A stretch of 64,000 bases of DNA from Peptoniphilus phoceensis (GTDB taxonomy: Bacteria > Bacillota > Clostridia > Tissierellales > Peptoniphilaceae): contig NZ_LN999809.1 in NCBI RefSeq assembly GCF_001517665.2, positions 62,001-126,000 of the forward strand, read 5' to 3'. A program made the translations under genes and the position numbers. Shown piece by piece: positions 44,907 to 54,591 of the stretch; position 1 is the first letter of the stretch, and each line of letters starts with the position of its first letter. Below the pieces are notes generated by a model, which was not told the DNA's origin, searched no databases, and was given only the letters and a program-made list of their open reading frames with translations.

Positions 44907-46358
44907 ATGAATACTAAATATAAAGAAGATGTTTTAAGTAAGGAAAATGATACTTCTAAAGAAAAAACATTTGTAGAAAAGAATAAAGAAAAACTTTTTT
45001 CTGGAGCTCTCAACTTAGCCTACAAGAGAATAAAAAAAGACCCTCAAAAGGGAATGCTTGAGGTAGTTAATGTTTTTGATCAATTCTTAATGCCTAAATC
45101 TAGTGATGAAAACAGTGCTAAGGTTGCTCTTGAAAGAGTTAGAAATGAATTAAAGGATGAAAATTCCAAGTGGGTTTCCTTTGGGAGTGATATAGTAAAT
45201 GAAATTGACGAAAATATTGTCAAGACGTCTGTAAAAAATATTGGCTATAATGCTGCTTATACTGGAAATGCAATGAGAAATAGATTGCAAAAAGAGTACA
45301 ACTGCAATATTCCTTGGACTATTTTATTTGACCCAACTTCTGCCTGCAACTTAAAATGCACTGGATGCTGGGCTGCTGAATATGGTCACAAAAATAATTT
45401 AACTTATGATGAAATGGCAAGCATAGTAAGACAAGGAGATGAACTAGGAACTTATTTCTTTATTTTAACAGGTGGGGAACCTCTTGTTAGAAAAGATGAT
45501 GTTATAAAACTTGCAAAGGAATTTAATGATTCTGCTTTCCACGTTTTTACAAATGGAACTTTAATTGATGAAGAATTTTGTAAAGAAGTAAAAGAAGCTG
45601 GAAATATTTCCTTCGCCCTAAGTATAGAAGGTACAGAAGAATCAACGGACTTTAGAAGAGGAGAGGGAGTTTTCCAAAAGGTTATGAAGGCAATGGACCT
45701 TATGAAGGAAAATAAACTTCTTTATGGTGCTTCCATTTGCTACACAAGCAAGAACTATAAATATGTAACTGATGATGATTTTATAAAGATGCTTGTGGAT
45801 CATGGATGTAAACTTGCTTGGTATTTCCACTACATGCCAGTTGGAAAGGGAGCAGACACAAGTCTTCTTCTTGACCCAGATCAAAGGGAATATGTATATC
45901 ATAAAGTTAGAGAAATAAGATCAGCTGCATATCCTCAAAATATTTTCACAATAGATTTTCAAAATGATGGAGAATTTATAAATGGTTGTATAGCTGGTGG
46001 AAAGAATTATTTCCACATAAACTCTCTTGGAGATATGGAACCTTGTGTATTTATCCACTATTCTGACTCAAATATTAGGGAAAAAACTATTAAAGAATGT
46101 CTAATGAGTCCGCTATTTATGGGCTTCCATGACAATCAACCTTTTAACAAGAATCTTTTAAAACCATGTCCAATGCTTGAAAATCCAGGACGACTTACTA
46201 AGATAGTAAATGACTCTGGAGCAAAAAACACTGACATGATCGAAGCAGAAAGTGCAGAAGATTTGCAAGAAAAGACAACTCCTTATGCAATGAATTGGAA
46301 CAAAAAGGCAAATGAACTTTGGAAGGCATCAAGGGAAAAGGCAAAATCTTTTAAATAA
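44907..46358 (+). CDS. Radical SAM protein of unknown substrate
   Basis: 483 residues from ATG 44907 (GGGAGG). The AdoMet 4Fe-4S motif is CNLKCTGCW near 155, in DPTSACNLKCTGCWAAEYG, followed by LTGGEPLVRKDDV. The C-terminal part holds Cys residues (INGCIAGGKNYFHINSLGDM, EPCVFIHYS, KPCPML) that could bind an auxiliary cluster, SPASM-like. The N-terminal ~140 residues are an all-helical extension. Similar stand-alone proteins occur across Clostridia. No peptide precursor is seen next to it, so a peptide-maturase role is unsupported. It is monocistronic. Confidence 0.85.
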   Translation: MNTKYKEDVLSKENDTSKEKTFVEKNKEKLFSGALNLAYKRIKKDPQKGMLEVVNVFDQFLMPKSSDENSAKVALERVRNELKDENSKWVSFGSDIVNEIDENIVKTSVKNIGYNAAYTGNAMRNRLQKEYNCNIPWTILFDPTSACNLKCTGCWAAEYGHKNNLTYDEMASIVRQGDELGTYFFILTGGEPLVRKDDVIKLAKEFNDSAFHVFTNGTLIDEEFCKEVKEAGNISFALSIEGTEESTDFRRGEGVFQKVMKAMDLMKENKLLYGASICYTSKNYKYVTDDDFIKMLVDHGCKLAWYFHYMPVGKGADTSLLLDPDQREYVYHKVREIRSAAYPQNIFTIDFQNDGEFINGCIAGGKNYFHINSLGDMEPCVFIHYSDSNIREKTIKECLMSPLFMGFHDNQPFNKNLLKPCPMLENPGRLTKIVNDSGAKNTDMIEAESAEDLQEKTTPYAMNWNKKANELWKASREKAKSFK

Positions 46359-46401
46359 AATATAAAATAAGTTTTAAATATAAATTAGGATAAAAAAATT
46401 T

Positions 46402-46427
46402 GGAGGACGGTGAAGTCCTCCTTTTTT
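46402..46427 (+). terminator. Terminator of the radical SAM gene
   Basis: GGAGGAC (46402-46408), loop, GTCCTCC (46415-46421), six T. Confidence 0.92.
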
Positions 46428-46508
46428 GTTAGGGTTTTTGATAAATTATTTTTGTAGATATTAAATATAATTTTACTAATATTTTTAAGTTATTTTTAAT
46501 AAATTATT

Positions 46509-47183
46509 TTATAAGATTTCTAAAAGTTCTTCTATGGAAGAAATCTTGTAATTTGCGTCCTTTCCTTCACTTTCATCTCCAAATCCATAGGAGCAGAAAA
46601 TGCTTTTTAAGTCATTATTTTTGGCAGCAAGTATGTCGTGGTGTCTGTCGCCAATAAATATGATTTCTTCTCTTAGATTTTTTCTTTCTCTTTTTATGAT
46701 ATCGTCTTTAGGAATGTAATCAAAAGTTTCTGCTGCATAATAATTTTTAAAATATTTTTTTATCTTGTAGACATCAAGAGCATTTTCAAGATAGGATTCA
46801 CGGCAGTTGGAGAGTATATACAAATCATAGTTTTGATAAAGTTCTTCTAAAACTTTTACTGTGCCTTTATAAAGTTTTCCAATGCCACTTGCAATGTTTT
46901 CATCCATCTTTTTTCCAACATGAGTCATTACATCTTTTTTTAATTTTTCATCAGCGTCTTTTGCCAAAAGGTCGTAGGCAAAGTTTGGTTTTTCACCTAA
47001 AAATTTTGATACATTTTCTTCAGATAATTCAAAGTCTTTTGCAAAACCATTTTCTCTTAAAATTTTTACTCCCTCAGAAAAAGCTGGGTAGTAAATTTTT
47101 ATGGTGTTGTGGAGAGTTCCGTCAAAATCAAAAATTATGCTTTTGACATTTTTAAATTCATCTCTTATAGGATTTTTATCCAC
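46509..47183 (-). CDS. HAD-family hydrolase at the end of the rib operon
   Basis: 224 residues from GTG 47183, which follows AGGTGA by 5 bases; GTG 47192 is the alternative. HAD motif I DFDGTLHN with nucleophile Asp, motif II LSNC, and motif [18 protein letters not shown]1-cap phosphoglycolate-phosphatase-like enzyme. Because it overlaps ribH and ends the rib operon, it could be the phosphatase that removes phosphate from the pyrimidine intermediate of riboflavin synthesis, a step often done by HAD enzymes (inference). Confidence 0.85.
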   Translation of the reverse strand: MDKNPIRDEFKNVKSIIFDFDGTLHNTIKIYYPAFSEGVKILRENGFAKDFELSEENVSKFLGEKPNFAYDLLAKDADEKLKKDVMTHVGKKMDENIASGIGKLYKGTVKVLEELYQNYDLYILSNCRESYLENALDVYKIKKYFKNYYAAETFDYIPKDDIIKRERKNLREEIIFIGDRHHDILAAKNNDLKSIFCSYGFGDESEGKDANYKISSIEELLEIL

Positions 47184-47643
47184 GAATTTCACCTAGAAGA
47201 TTTGCCATTTCAATAGCAGCTGTTGCGGCATCAAAGCCCTTATTGCCAGCTTTTGTTCCTGCTCTTTCAATAGCTTGTTCTATGTTTTCTGTTGTAATAA
47301 CACCAAAAATAATTGGCACTCCAGTTTCAAGTGAAGATGAAGCTATTCCCTTGGCAACTTCTGCTGATACAAGTTCATAGTGACTTGTTGCTCCTCTTAT
47401 AACTGCTCCAAGAGCAATTACTGCGTCATATTTTTTTGTCAATGCAAGAGATTTTGCAGCTAGGGGAATTTCAAAAGATCCTGGAACCCAAATTACTTCG
47501 ATTTCATCGTCTTTTACCCCGTGTCTTTTTAGTCCATCTAGACATCCATCTAATAGTTTTGAAACTATAAATTCATTAAATCTAGCTAAAACTATTGCAT
47601 ATTTTTTTCCTTGAGATTGTAAATTTGCACTGTAAATTTTCAT
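47176..47643 (-). CDS. ribH: 6,7-dimethyl-8-ribityllumazine synthase
   Basis: 155 residues. It joins the 5-amino-ribitylaminouracil and butanone phosphate precursors. Motifs: [14 protein letters not shown] near 20, [27 protein letters not shown] with the catalytic His near 88, and [20 protein letters not shown]. It forms a 60-mer or pentamer in relatives. It lies 30 bases after ribBA. Confidence 0.97.
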   Translation of the reverse strand: MKIYSANLQSQGKKYAIVLARFNEFIVSKLLDGCLDGLKRHGVKDDEIEVIWVPGSFEIPLAAKSLALTKKYDAVIALGAVIRGATSHYELVSAEVAKGIASSSLETGVPIIFGVITTENIEQAIERAGTKAGNKGFDAATAAIEMANLLGEIRG

Positions 47644-47673
47644 ATTTCCTCCAAATATATATTATTTTTTATT

Positions 47674-48879
47674 TTACTTAGTAAATTCAGATAAGATGTG
47701 GTTCATCTTTTCAGCTTTAGTTCTCAAATAAAATTCGTCATGTTTAGTTGAGTGAATTTCTATTGGAACTCTTTCTTTTATTATCATTCCAAATTCTTGA
47801 AGAGAATAAACTTTGTCAGGATTATTAGTAAGAAGTCTTAATTCTTTAACTCCAAGGTCTTGCAAGATTTGTGCTCCAGTTGAATAATCTCTAGCATCTT
47901 CAGGGAAACCCAAAGCTAGATTTGCTTCCACTGTATCCATCCCTTGATCTTGTAGAGCATAGGCTTTGATTTTATTCACAAGACCAATTCCACGACCTTC
48001 TTGACGCATGTATAATAAAATTCCTCTTCCTTCCTTGTCAATTTGACTCATGGCAAGGTGAAGTTGATTTCCACAATCGCATCTTGATGAACCAAAACAA
48101 TCACCAGTCAAACATTCAGAGTGAACTCTTGTTAATACATCCATTCCATCCCCAATATCTCCTTTTACAAGGGCAATGTGATGTTCACCAGTAACCTTAT
48201 CAATATAAGCATGAGCCCTAAAATCGCCGAACTTTGTAGGAAGTTTTGCTTCTGCAACTTTTTCTATAATCTTTTCGTGTCTTTTTCTGTAAAGCAAAAG
48301 CTCTTCTGTTGTTGTGATTTTCATGTCCAATTTTTTTGCAAGTTTAAAAAGATCTTCACCACGCATCATGTGACCATCATCTTGCATAATTTCACAACAT
48401 AATCCAACTTCTTTTAGACCAGCAATTTTTAAAAGATCAACAGTTGCTTCAGTGTGTCCACGTCTTACAAATATTCCATCTTTTTTTGCCACAAGGGGAA
48501 ACATGTGACCTGGTCTTCTAAAATCTTCTGGCTTTGCATCATCTTCTGTAAGCTTATTTGCTGTTAAAGCTCTTTCCCAAGCTGAAATACCAGTTGTAGT
48601 TTCGATGTGGTCAACAGAAACTGTGAAGGCAGTTTCGTGGTTATCAGTGTTATCTGCTACCATTTGGTTTAATTTTAATTTCTCTGCATATTCCTTTGAC
48701 ATTGGCATACAAATAAGTCCCTTTGCAAGAGAAGCCATAGTATTTAAACTTTCTCCTGTGGCAAATTCTGCAGCTTGAATCATATCGCCTTCATTTTCTC
48801 TGTCAGGCTCATCAGTTACTATGACAATTTCGCCCTTTTTAAGAGCATCAACAACTTCTTCAATTGAATTTACTTTCAT
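47674..48879 (-). CDS. ribBA: Bifunctional DHBP synthase / GTP cyclohydrolase II
   Basis: 401 residues. Residues 1-200 are RibB ([50 protein letters not shown]), making 3,4-dihydroxy-2-butanone-4-P from ribulose-5-P. Residues 205-401 are RibA with the zinc site [17 protein letters not shown] and [20 protein letters not shown], opening GTP. Both domains keep their catalytic residues. Confidence 0.97.
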   Translation of the reverse strand: MKVNSIEEVVDALKKGEIVIVTDEPDRENEGDMIQAAEFATGESLNTMASLAKGLICMPMSKEYAEKLKLNQMVADNTDNHETAFTVSVDHIETTTGISAWERALTANKLTEDDAKPEDFRRPGHMFPLVAKKDGIFVRRGHTEATVDLLKIAGLKEVGLCCEIMQDDGHMMRGEDLFKLAKKLDMKITTTEELLLYRKRHEKIIEKVAEAKLPTKFGDFRAHAYIDKVTGEHHIALVKGDIGDGMDVLTRVHSECLTGDCFGSSRCDCGNQLHLAMSQIDKEGRGILLYMRQEGRGIGLVNKIKAYALQDQGMDTVEANLALGFPEDARDYSTGAQILQDLGVKELRLLTNNPDKVYSLQEFGMIIKERVPIEIHSTKHDEFYLRTKAEKMNHILSEFTK

Positions 48880-48895
48880 TTTTTTCTCCTATATT

Positions 48896-49540
48896 TTAAA
48901 AACCATTTTCTAACAAAAAACTTTTGCTTATTTTACTTTCTTCTTTTGTGTTTATAAAATTGTAGACATAACGACCAATAATATCTGTTTCAATATTTAT
49001 CTCATCGCCAACTTTTTTATTGATAAGATTTGTATCTCTTATAGTAGTTGGAATTATTGAAACTTCAAAATAATTTCTTCCAAGTTTTGAAACAGTAAGA
49101 CTAATGCCATCAAGGGCAATGGAGCCCTTAGGAGCAATGTATTTGAAATTATCAGAATCAAATTTTATCCTGTAGACAATCTCATTACCGTGATTTAGGA
49201 TTGACATAATTTCGCCAAGTCCATCAACATGGCCTTGAACTATGTGACCATCAAGTCTTTTTAGGGGGCTTAAAGCTCTTTCGAGATTTAATTTTTCTCC
49301 TCTTTTTAAATTTTTAAAAGTGGTAGAATTAATAGTTTCCACCATTACATCTGCCTTATAAAAATCTTCTCCAAGTTCTGTAACAGTTAAGCAAACTCCA
49401 TTTGTCGCAATTGAGTCGCCAATTTTTGTCTCTTCCAAAACTTTTTTGCATGAAACTTTTAGACAATAGAGGTCACTATCTTTTTTTATGTCTATTAAAT
49501 TTCCAATTTCTTCTATTATTCCAGTGAAAATTTTAATCAC
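48896..49540 (-). CDS. ribE: Riboflavin synthase alpha subunit
   Basis: 214 residues. Two tandem lumazine-binding repeats: IFTGIIEEIGNL at the start and IATNGVCLTV, then GHIVQGHVDGLGEI and IALDGISLTV in the second half. It converts two ribityllumazines to riboflavin. The start is GTG 49540, overlapping the ribD end; GGAAGG serves as ribosome binding site. The first Met of the classical MFTGI start is absent. Confidence 0.95.
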   Translation of the reverse strand: MIKIFTGIIEEIGNLIDIKKDSDLYCLKVSCKKVLEETKIGDSIATNGVCLTVTELGEDFYKADVMVETINSTTFKNLKRGEKLNLERALSPLKRLDGHIVQGHVDGLGEIMSILNHGNEIVYRIKFDSDNFKYIAPKGSIALDGISLTVSKLGRNYFEVSIIPTTIRDTNLINKKVGDEINIETDIIGRYVYNFINTKEESKISKSFLLENGF

Positions 49541-50648
49541 ACCTTCCAGTGACTATTATGTCATCAAATAGTTTTTCGCAGGTCATATCTTTTATTTTTA
49601 TTGAATCTTTTAAATCCTTTATTTCAAGATCTCCTATGGCAGAAAGTCCCTTGGATCCAAGTAGGATTGGAGCAATGAAAAAATAAAACTTATCAACTAA
49701 ATTATTTTTTAACATTTCTGCATTTAAAGTTCTTCCGCCTTCAAGAAGGATAGAAGATATGTCGTAGTCTTTTAACTTTTCCATAAGATCTATTAAATCA
49801 ACCTTATTTTCTTTTTCCTCACATATTAAAACTTCAACATTTTTCATTTCTTTTAGCTTTTCTAATTTTTCTTTGTCGCAATTTTTTGTAGTTGCAAGAA
49901 TAGCAATAGAATCTAAATCGTCTCTTAATACTTTGGCATCAAGGGGGATTCTAAGTTTTGAATCTGTTATTATCCTAATGGGATTATTTCTATATTTTCC
50001 ATGGCGAACATTAAGACTTGGATCATCAGATAAAACTGTTCCAATTCCCACCATTATTGCATCAAGTTGTCCTCTTAGTTCGTGAGATTGAGCTCTTGAA
50101 AATTCTGATGTAATCCATTTTGATTCGCCACTTTCTGTTGCAATTTTACCATCAAGGGACATGCCAGCTTTTAGAACTACAAAGGGTCTATTATTTTTTA
50201 AGTAAGTAAAAAATCTTTCATTTAGATTTAAACATTCTTCTTCTAAAAGACCTTCTGTTACAGAAATTCCTGCGTCTTCTAAGATCTTCACACCTCTGCC
50301 AGAAACTTTAGGGAAGGGATCGAGAGTTCCAATAACAACTCTTTTTATGCCTTCTTCAACGATTCTATTGGCACAGGGAGGAGTTTTGCCAGTATGAGAG
50401 CAAGGCTCCAAGTTCACATAAAGTGTAGCACCTTTTATATCTTCTCCCTTATTTTTTGCATCTAAAATTGCATTTACTTCAGCATGATTGTCACCAAATT
50501 TTAGGTGAGCACCCTCTCCAATTATTTTTTCATCTTTTACAATTACACAGCCAACTAGGGGATTGGTTTTTGTTTTTCCAATTCCTTCTTTTGCCAGTTC
50601 AAGGGCACGTTCCATGTAAAAGACATCGTTAAAATCTTCTATATACAT
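49533..50648 (-). CDS. ribD: Bifunctional pyrimidine deaminase/reductase
   Basis: 371 residues. I start at ATG 50648, after ATAGGTGA and downstream of the riboswitch terminator; a longer frame would run into the riboswitch. The deaminase domain has the zinc site HAEVNAI and EPCSHTGKTPPC; the reductase domain has KAGMSLDGKIAT and LLEGGRTLNAEML. It carries out the second and third steps after GTP opening. First gene of ribD-E-BA-H-HAD. Confidence 0.96.
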   Translation of the reverse strand: MYIEDFNDVFYMERALELAKEGIGKTKTNPLVGCVIVKDEKIIGEGAHLKFGDNHAEVNAILDAKNKGEDIKGATLYVNLEPCSHTGKTPPCANRIVEEGIKRVVIGTLDPFPKVSGRGVKILEDAGISVTEGLLEEECLNLNERFFTYLKNNRPFVVLKAGMSLDGKIATESGESKWITSEFSRAQSHELRGQLDAIMVGIGTVLSDDPSLNVRHGKYRNNPIRIITDSKLRIPLDAKVLRDDLDSIAILATTKNCDKEKLEKLKEMKNVEVLICEEKENKVDLIDLMEKLKDYDISSILLEGGRTLNAEMLKNNLVDKFYFFIAPILLGSKGLSAIGDLEIKDLKDSIKIKDMTCEKLFDDIIVTGRCD

Positions 50649-50660
50649 TAAATCACCTAT

Positions 50661-50686
50661 AAAAAAAGAGCCCATGCAGGGCTCAA
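50661..50686 (-). terminator. FMN-controlled terminator of the rib operon
   Basis: On the minus strand GAGCCC, loop TGCAT, GGGCTC and seven T, directly before ribD. It is the expression platform of the FMN riboswitch. Confidence 0.92.
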
Positions 50687-50702
50687 AAAATTCAAAATTA
50701 TC

Positions 50703-50804
50703 TTCTTTCATCCAGACTATACTGTCGGTATTGGAATTACACCAATTCAGCTTTCGCTCGCGGACTTTTACCGCCGGTGAGGAATTGCACCTCGCCCTGA
50801 AGAG
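50703..50804 (-). promoter_or_regulatory. FMN riboswitch (RFN element)
   Basis: The minus strand shows the conserved RFN parts in order: AGGGCGAGGTGCAATTCC, CACCGGCGGTAAAAGTCC, GCGAGCGAAAGC, GAATTGGTGTAATTCC, AATACCGACAGTATAGTC, TGGATGAAAGA. FMN binding would favour the terminator and shut off ribD onward. Confidence 0.96.
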
Positions 50805-50864
50805 TTTTATTAACTTATAAATTTATGATAACACTAGAAATTAAATTGTCAAGGAAAAAGAAAA

Positions 50865-51401
50865 TCATTTTCCTTCTTTAATATTTTTTATAAGACTCAT
50901 CACATCTTCAAAGACAGAGTCTATATCCCTGTCAGAATCAATGATGTAGTCAGAATAGGAGTCCAAATCTTCTAAGACTTTTAGCCTTTTTTCGATATCA
51001 TTTTCATTGTCTTTTCTTTTTTTCATCCTATCTCTTAAAGTATCTTTGGAGCACTTTAGATAGATGGAAATTGTATTTTTAAATTCTTTTTTTATTGCAA
51101 GGACGCCTTCCTTGTCAACGACAATTATGCAGTCCTTGTCCTTATTATTATTTTTTTCTAGATCTTCTTTTAAAGTTGAGTAATAATTTCCAACATAGCA
51201 AGTTGTTCCAATAAAAAGATTGTCATCGTCCATTTTTTTAAAATTTTCTTGATCAATAAAATTATAATCAATGCCATTAATTTCAGATGCCCTTGGCTTT
51301 CTAGTTGTATAAGTGATTATTTTTTCGAGGCCGTGGCTAGTAAGTGCATCTCTTATAGTGGACTTGCCAGAGCCTGAATGTCCTAGTATTAAATAAATCA
51401 T
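50865..51401 (-). CDS. Guanylate kinase-like protein
   Basis: 178 residues. P-loop GHSGSGKST at ~7-15 and the GMP-binding YTTRKPRASEINGIDYNFID near 37. Shorter than typical Gmk (~205) and with a divergent lid (KCSKDTLRDRMKKRKDNEND). It may be a true guanylate kinase or a specialised GK-fold kinase; a second gmk elsewhere would favour the latter. It stands alone upstream of the riboswitch and divergent from pyrB. Confidence 0.75.
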   Translation of the reverse strand: MIYLILGHSGSGKSTIRDALTSHGLEKIITYTTRKPRASEINGIDYNFIDQENFKKMDDDNLFIGTTCYVGNYYSTLKEDLEKNNNKDKDCIIVVDKEGVLAIKKEFKNTISIYLKCSKDTLRDRMKKRKDNENDIEKRLKVLEDLDSYSDYIIDSDRDIDSVFEDVMSLIKNIKEGK

Positions 51402-51514
51402 AGCTACTCCTTTAATTTTATTAGATAAAGTATAACATATTTTTTCTATTATACTTTACAATTATAAAAATTTGAAGTAATATAGAAAAGATAAAATATT
51501 AGATGGAGGTAAAG

Positions 51515-52426
51515 ATGAAACATTTAATAGAGCCACTAGATTTTACAACTGAAGAATACGAAGAAATTTTTAGACTAGTTGATGACATTATTGCAAATCC
51601 CGTTAGTTATTCTCATGTTTGCGACAATAAGTTATTAGCTAGTCTTTTTTTTGAACCTTCAACGAGAACAAGACTATCTTTTGAAACTGCAATGCTAAGA
51701 CTTGGAGGACGTGTAATTGGTTTTTCTGATGCAGGGGTAAGTTCATCTACAAAGGGAGAAACTTTACTTGATACCATAAGAGTTATAGAAAATTATGCAG
51801 ATATTTGTGCCATGCGTCATCCAAAAGAAGGAGCAGCACTAATGGCATCAAAGGTAGTTAAGACAATGCCAATTATAAATGCAGGAGATGGGGGACACTT
51901 TCACCCAACACAAACTCTTGCAGATTTAATAACTATAAGACATTATAAAAAATCCTTTGATAACTTAACTGTGGGACTTTGTGGAGATTTAAAATTTGGA
52001 AGGACAATTCACTCACTAGTTAGAGCTTTAAATCGTTATGAAAATGTGAAATTTATATTTATTTCACCAGAAGAATTAAAAATGCCAGATCCTTTTAAAA
52101 GTTTTATTGACGAAAAGAATTATTCTGAAACAAGAGACCTTGCAAGTGTAATTGACAAAGTGGATGTCCTCTATATGTCCAGAGTTCAAAAAGAAAGATT
52201 TGTGTCTTCAGATGAATACGAAAGATTAAAGGATTACTACATCTTAACTGAAGAAAAATTAAAAAATGCAAAAGAAGATATGATAATTTTACACCCACTA
52301 CCAAGAGTAAATGAAATTGCACCAGAAGTGGATAAAGACCCTAGGGCAGTTTACTTTGAGCAAACAAAATTTGGCATGTATGGTAGAATGGCGTTAATCA
52401 TGAAACTTTTGGAGGCTAACAAATGA
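51515..52426 (+). CDS. pyrB: Aspartate carbamoyltransferase catalytic subunit
   Basis: 303 residues from ATG 51515 (GGAGG at 51505-51509). Carbamoyl-phosphate site [20 protein letters not shown] near 48, [15 protein letters not shown], and aspartate site [17 protein letters not shown] near 265. It forms carbamoyl-aspartate. It overlaps pyrI by 4 bases. No PyrR-type attenuator is visible in the 100 bases upstream. Confidence 0.97.
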   Translation: MKHLIEPLDFTTEEYEEIFRLVDDIIANPVSYSHVCDNKLLASLFFEPSTRTRLSFETAMLRLGGRVIGFSDAGVSSSTKGETLLDTIRVIENYADICAMRHPKEGAALMASKVVKTMPIINAGDGGHFHPTQTLADLITIRHYKKSFDNLTVGLCGDLKFGRTIHSLVRALNRYENVKFIFISPEELKMPDPFKSFIDEKNYSETRDLASVIDKVDVLYMSRVQKERFVSSDEYERLKDYYILTEEKLKNAKEDMIILHPLPRVNEIAPEVDKDPRAVYFEQTKFGMYGRMALIMKLLEANK

Positions 52427-52854
52427 TAAATGTTTCAAAAATAAAAAAGGGAATTGTACTAGATCACATAGAAAGTGGAAAGGCTCATGTGCTTTATAGG
52501 GCTCTAGAATTAGATAAAGTCACAGATGCCGTTGTGCTTATGCAAAATATTTACTCAACTTCAATGGGAAAAAAAGATTTAATAAAAATTGAAACAGACT
52601 ATGATCTAGATTTTACAGTTTTGGGACTCATTGCCCCTCACACAACTGTAAATTTTATTGAAGATGGCGAGAGAGTAAAAAAAATACGCATGGAATTGCC
52701 AGATCTTGTGGAAGATGTATTGATTTGTAAAAATCCAAGATGCATAACAAATAGCGAAAGAGAAATACCTGGTCACAAATTTTACCTCTATGACAGGGCA
52801 AAAAAAGAATACAAGTGCGAGTATTGCGATACAGTTACCAAATATGGAGAATGA
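52423..52854 (+). CDS. pyrI: Aspartate carbamoyltransferase regulatory subunit
   Basis: 143 residues. The N-terminal nucleotide-binding domain starts [17 protein letters not shown]. The C-terminal zinc domain has four Cys: CKNPRC and CEYC. PyrI gives allosteric control by CTP/ATP to a PyrB6-PyrI6 complex. It is typical of enterics and of some Clostridia, less so of Bacilli. Confidence 0.96.
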   Translation: MINVSKIKKGIVLDHIESGKAHVLYRALELDKVTDAVVLMQNIYSTSMGKKDLIKIETDYDLDFTVLGLIAPHTTVNFIEDGERVKKIRMELPDLVEDVLICKNPRCITNSEREIPGHKFYLYDRAKKEYKCEYCDTVTKYGE

Positions 52855-52855
52855 T

Positions 52856-53557
52856 ATGGCAAAGATTATAGAAAATATAGAAGTTTGTAAAGATTATTTT
52901 ATACTTAGGACAGATTTAGACGTAAAAGTTTATCCCGGACAATTTTTTATGTTGAGAGCTTGGGAATCCTATCCAACACTTTCAAGACCAATTTCAGTTT
53001 ACGATGTCACAGATGGAGTTGACTTCTTAATAGAAAAAAGAGGAGAGGGAACAAAAATCTTAGAAAAACTTGAAAAATGTGATGAAATAAAATTATTTGG
53101 TCCTTTTGGAAATAGCTTTTATGCAAATGTAGATGAAGTTGCCTTAGTTGGCGGTGGAGTTGGCGTGGCACCTTTTCACTATCTAATTAAAGAAATTCAA
53201 AAATTAAAAAAAGATTCAAAAATCACTCTCTACATAGGAGAAAGAGAAGAGCTTGAACTTGAAAATGCTTTTAAGGACATAGAATGCGACATAAAAATAA
53301 AAAAAGGTGGATTTATAACAGATATAATTGATTTTGAAAATCACAAATTAATTTATGCTTGTGGACCAGAAATTATGATGAAAAAAGTTGTTGAATTTGC
53401 AAGACAACACGATACAAAAACTTATGTATCCCTAGAAAAGAGAATGGGCTGTGGCCTTGGAGCTTGTTTATCTTGTTCATGTGAAACAAAAAAGGGAAGA
53501 AAAAGATCTTGCAAAGAAGGACCTATATTTAAGGGGAGTGATTTACTTGACTTCTAG
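52856..53557 (+). CDS. pyrK: Dihydroorotate dehydrogenase electron-transfer subunit
   Basis: 233 residues from ATG 52856 (GGAGAA at 52846). FAD-binding TLSRPISVYDV near 43, NAD-binding LVGGGVGVAPFHYLI near 96, and the 2Fe-2S cysteines CGLGACLSCSCETKKGR with Cys in RSCKEGP near 220. It passes electrons from PyrD to NAD. Its end overlaps the pyrD start. Confidence 0.95.
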   Translation: MAKIIENIEVCKDYFILRTDLDVKVYPGQFFMLRAWESYPTLSRPISVYDVTDGVDFLIEKRGEGTKILEKLEKCDEIKLFGPFGNSFYANVDEVALVGGGVGVAPFHYLIKEIQKLKKDSKITLYIGEREELELENAFKDIECDIKIKKGGFITDIIDFENHKLIYACGPEIMMKKVVEFARQHDTKTYVSLEKRMGCGLGACLSCSCETKKGRKRSCKEGPIFKGSDLLDF

Positions 53558-54452
53558 AACTGAAATAAATTTAGCTGGTATAAAATTAAAAAATCCAATA
53601 ATTATGGCAAGTGGAACCTATGGATATGGAGAAGAATTTAAAAATTTTTACGATCCCAAAATTCTAGGGGGAATTGCTTCTAAGGGTATAACTAGATACC
53701 CAAAAAAGGGAAATGAAGGCATAAGAATTTGGGAAACTCCTTCAGGAATTTTAAATTCTATTGGACTTGAAAATCCAGGAGTAGAAGAATTTGTTGAGAC
53801 AAAAATCCACGACATGAATAAGTTGGGCACAGAAATATTTGTAAATTTAGGTGGCAATACAATAGAAGAATATGTTGAATCGGCAAAAATTTTAAATGAT
53901 TATGACTTTGCAGCTATAGAACTAAACATATCCTGCCCCAATGTAAAAGAAGGTGGAATGGCCTTTGGCATGGACAAGGAGTCTGCAGCAAAAGTTGTGA
54001 GAGAGGTTATGAAAGTTACTAACAAAAAAGTTTTTGTAAAACTTTCACCAAACGCAGGAGATATTGTTGGCATAGCCAAGGCTGTGGAAGCTGAAGGAGC
54101 AACAGGTCTTTCTCTTATAAATACAATTCTCGGAATGGCAATTGATTTAGATAGAGAAGAAATTGTCTTTAACAATACCTATGCAGGTTTATCTGGACCA
54201 GCAGTAAAACCAATAGCTTTAAGAATTCTTCATCAAGTTGCAAAAAATGTTGATATTCCAATAATTGGCATGGGAGGAATTTCAAATTACAAAGACGTCT
54301 TGGAATTTTTAATGGCTGGAGCAAGTGCTGTGGAAATTGGAACTTATAACTTTATGAATCCCTTTGCTGGTGAGGAAATTATAAGAGATCTTGAAAATTA
54401 TCTGGAAGAAAAAAATAAAAATATAAATGATTATATAAAAAAACTAGTCTAA
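53547..54452 (+). CDS. pyrD: Dihydroorotate dehydrogenase, class 1B catalytic subunit
   Basis: 301 residues from TTG 53547, 8 bases after AGGGGAG. FMN-binding beta-barrel: NPIIMASGTYGYGEEF, LNSIGLENPGVEEF, ELNISCPNVKEGG with the catalytic Cys of class 1B, FVKLSPNAGD, and GMGGISNYKDVLEFLMAGAS. It pairs with PyrK. pyrC, pyrE, pyrF and carAB are not in the window. Confidence 0.96.
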   Translation: MTSRTEINLAGIKLKNPIIMASGTYGYGEEFKNFYDPKILGGIASKGITRYPKKGNEGIRIWETPSGILNSIGLENPGVEEFVETKIHDMNKLGTEIFVNLGGNTIEEYVESAKILNDYDFAAIELNISCPNVKEGGMAFGMDKESAAKVVREVMKVTNKKVFVKLSPNAGDIVGIAKAVEAEGATGLSLINTILGMAIDLDREEIVFNNTYAGLSGPAVKPIALRILHQVAKNVDIPIIGMGGISNYKDVLEFLMAGASAVEIGTYNFMNPFAGEEIIRDLENYLEEKNKNINDYIKKLV

Positions 54453-54463
54453 ATTTTTATTGG

Positions 54464-54492
54464 GAACTCCTTGTGAAGAGGAGTTCTTTTTT
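54464..54492 (+). terminator. Terminator of pyrBIKD
   Basis: GAACTCC (54464-54470) pairs with GGAGTTC (54480-54486), six T. Confidence 0.9.
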
Positions 54493-54591
54493 AAAATTTT
54501 TATATTATAAAATTATTTTACAAATTCACTTTAGCGTATTATAATATCAGAAAAAGGTATAGTATGAAATAGTTTATATAAAGGAGAAATA

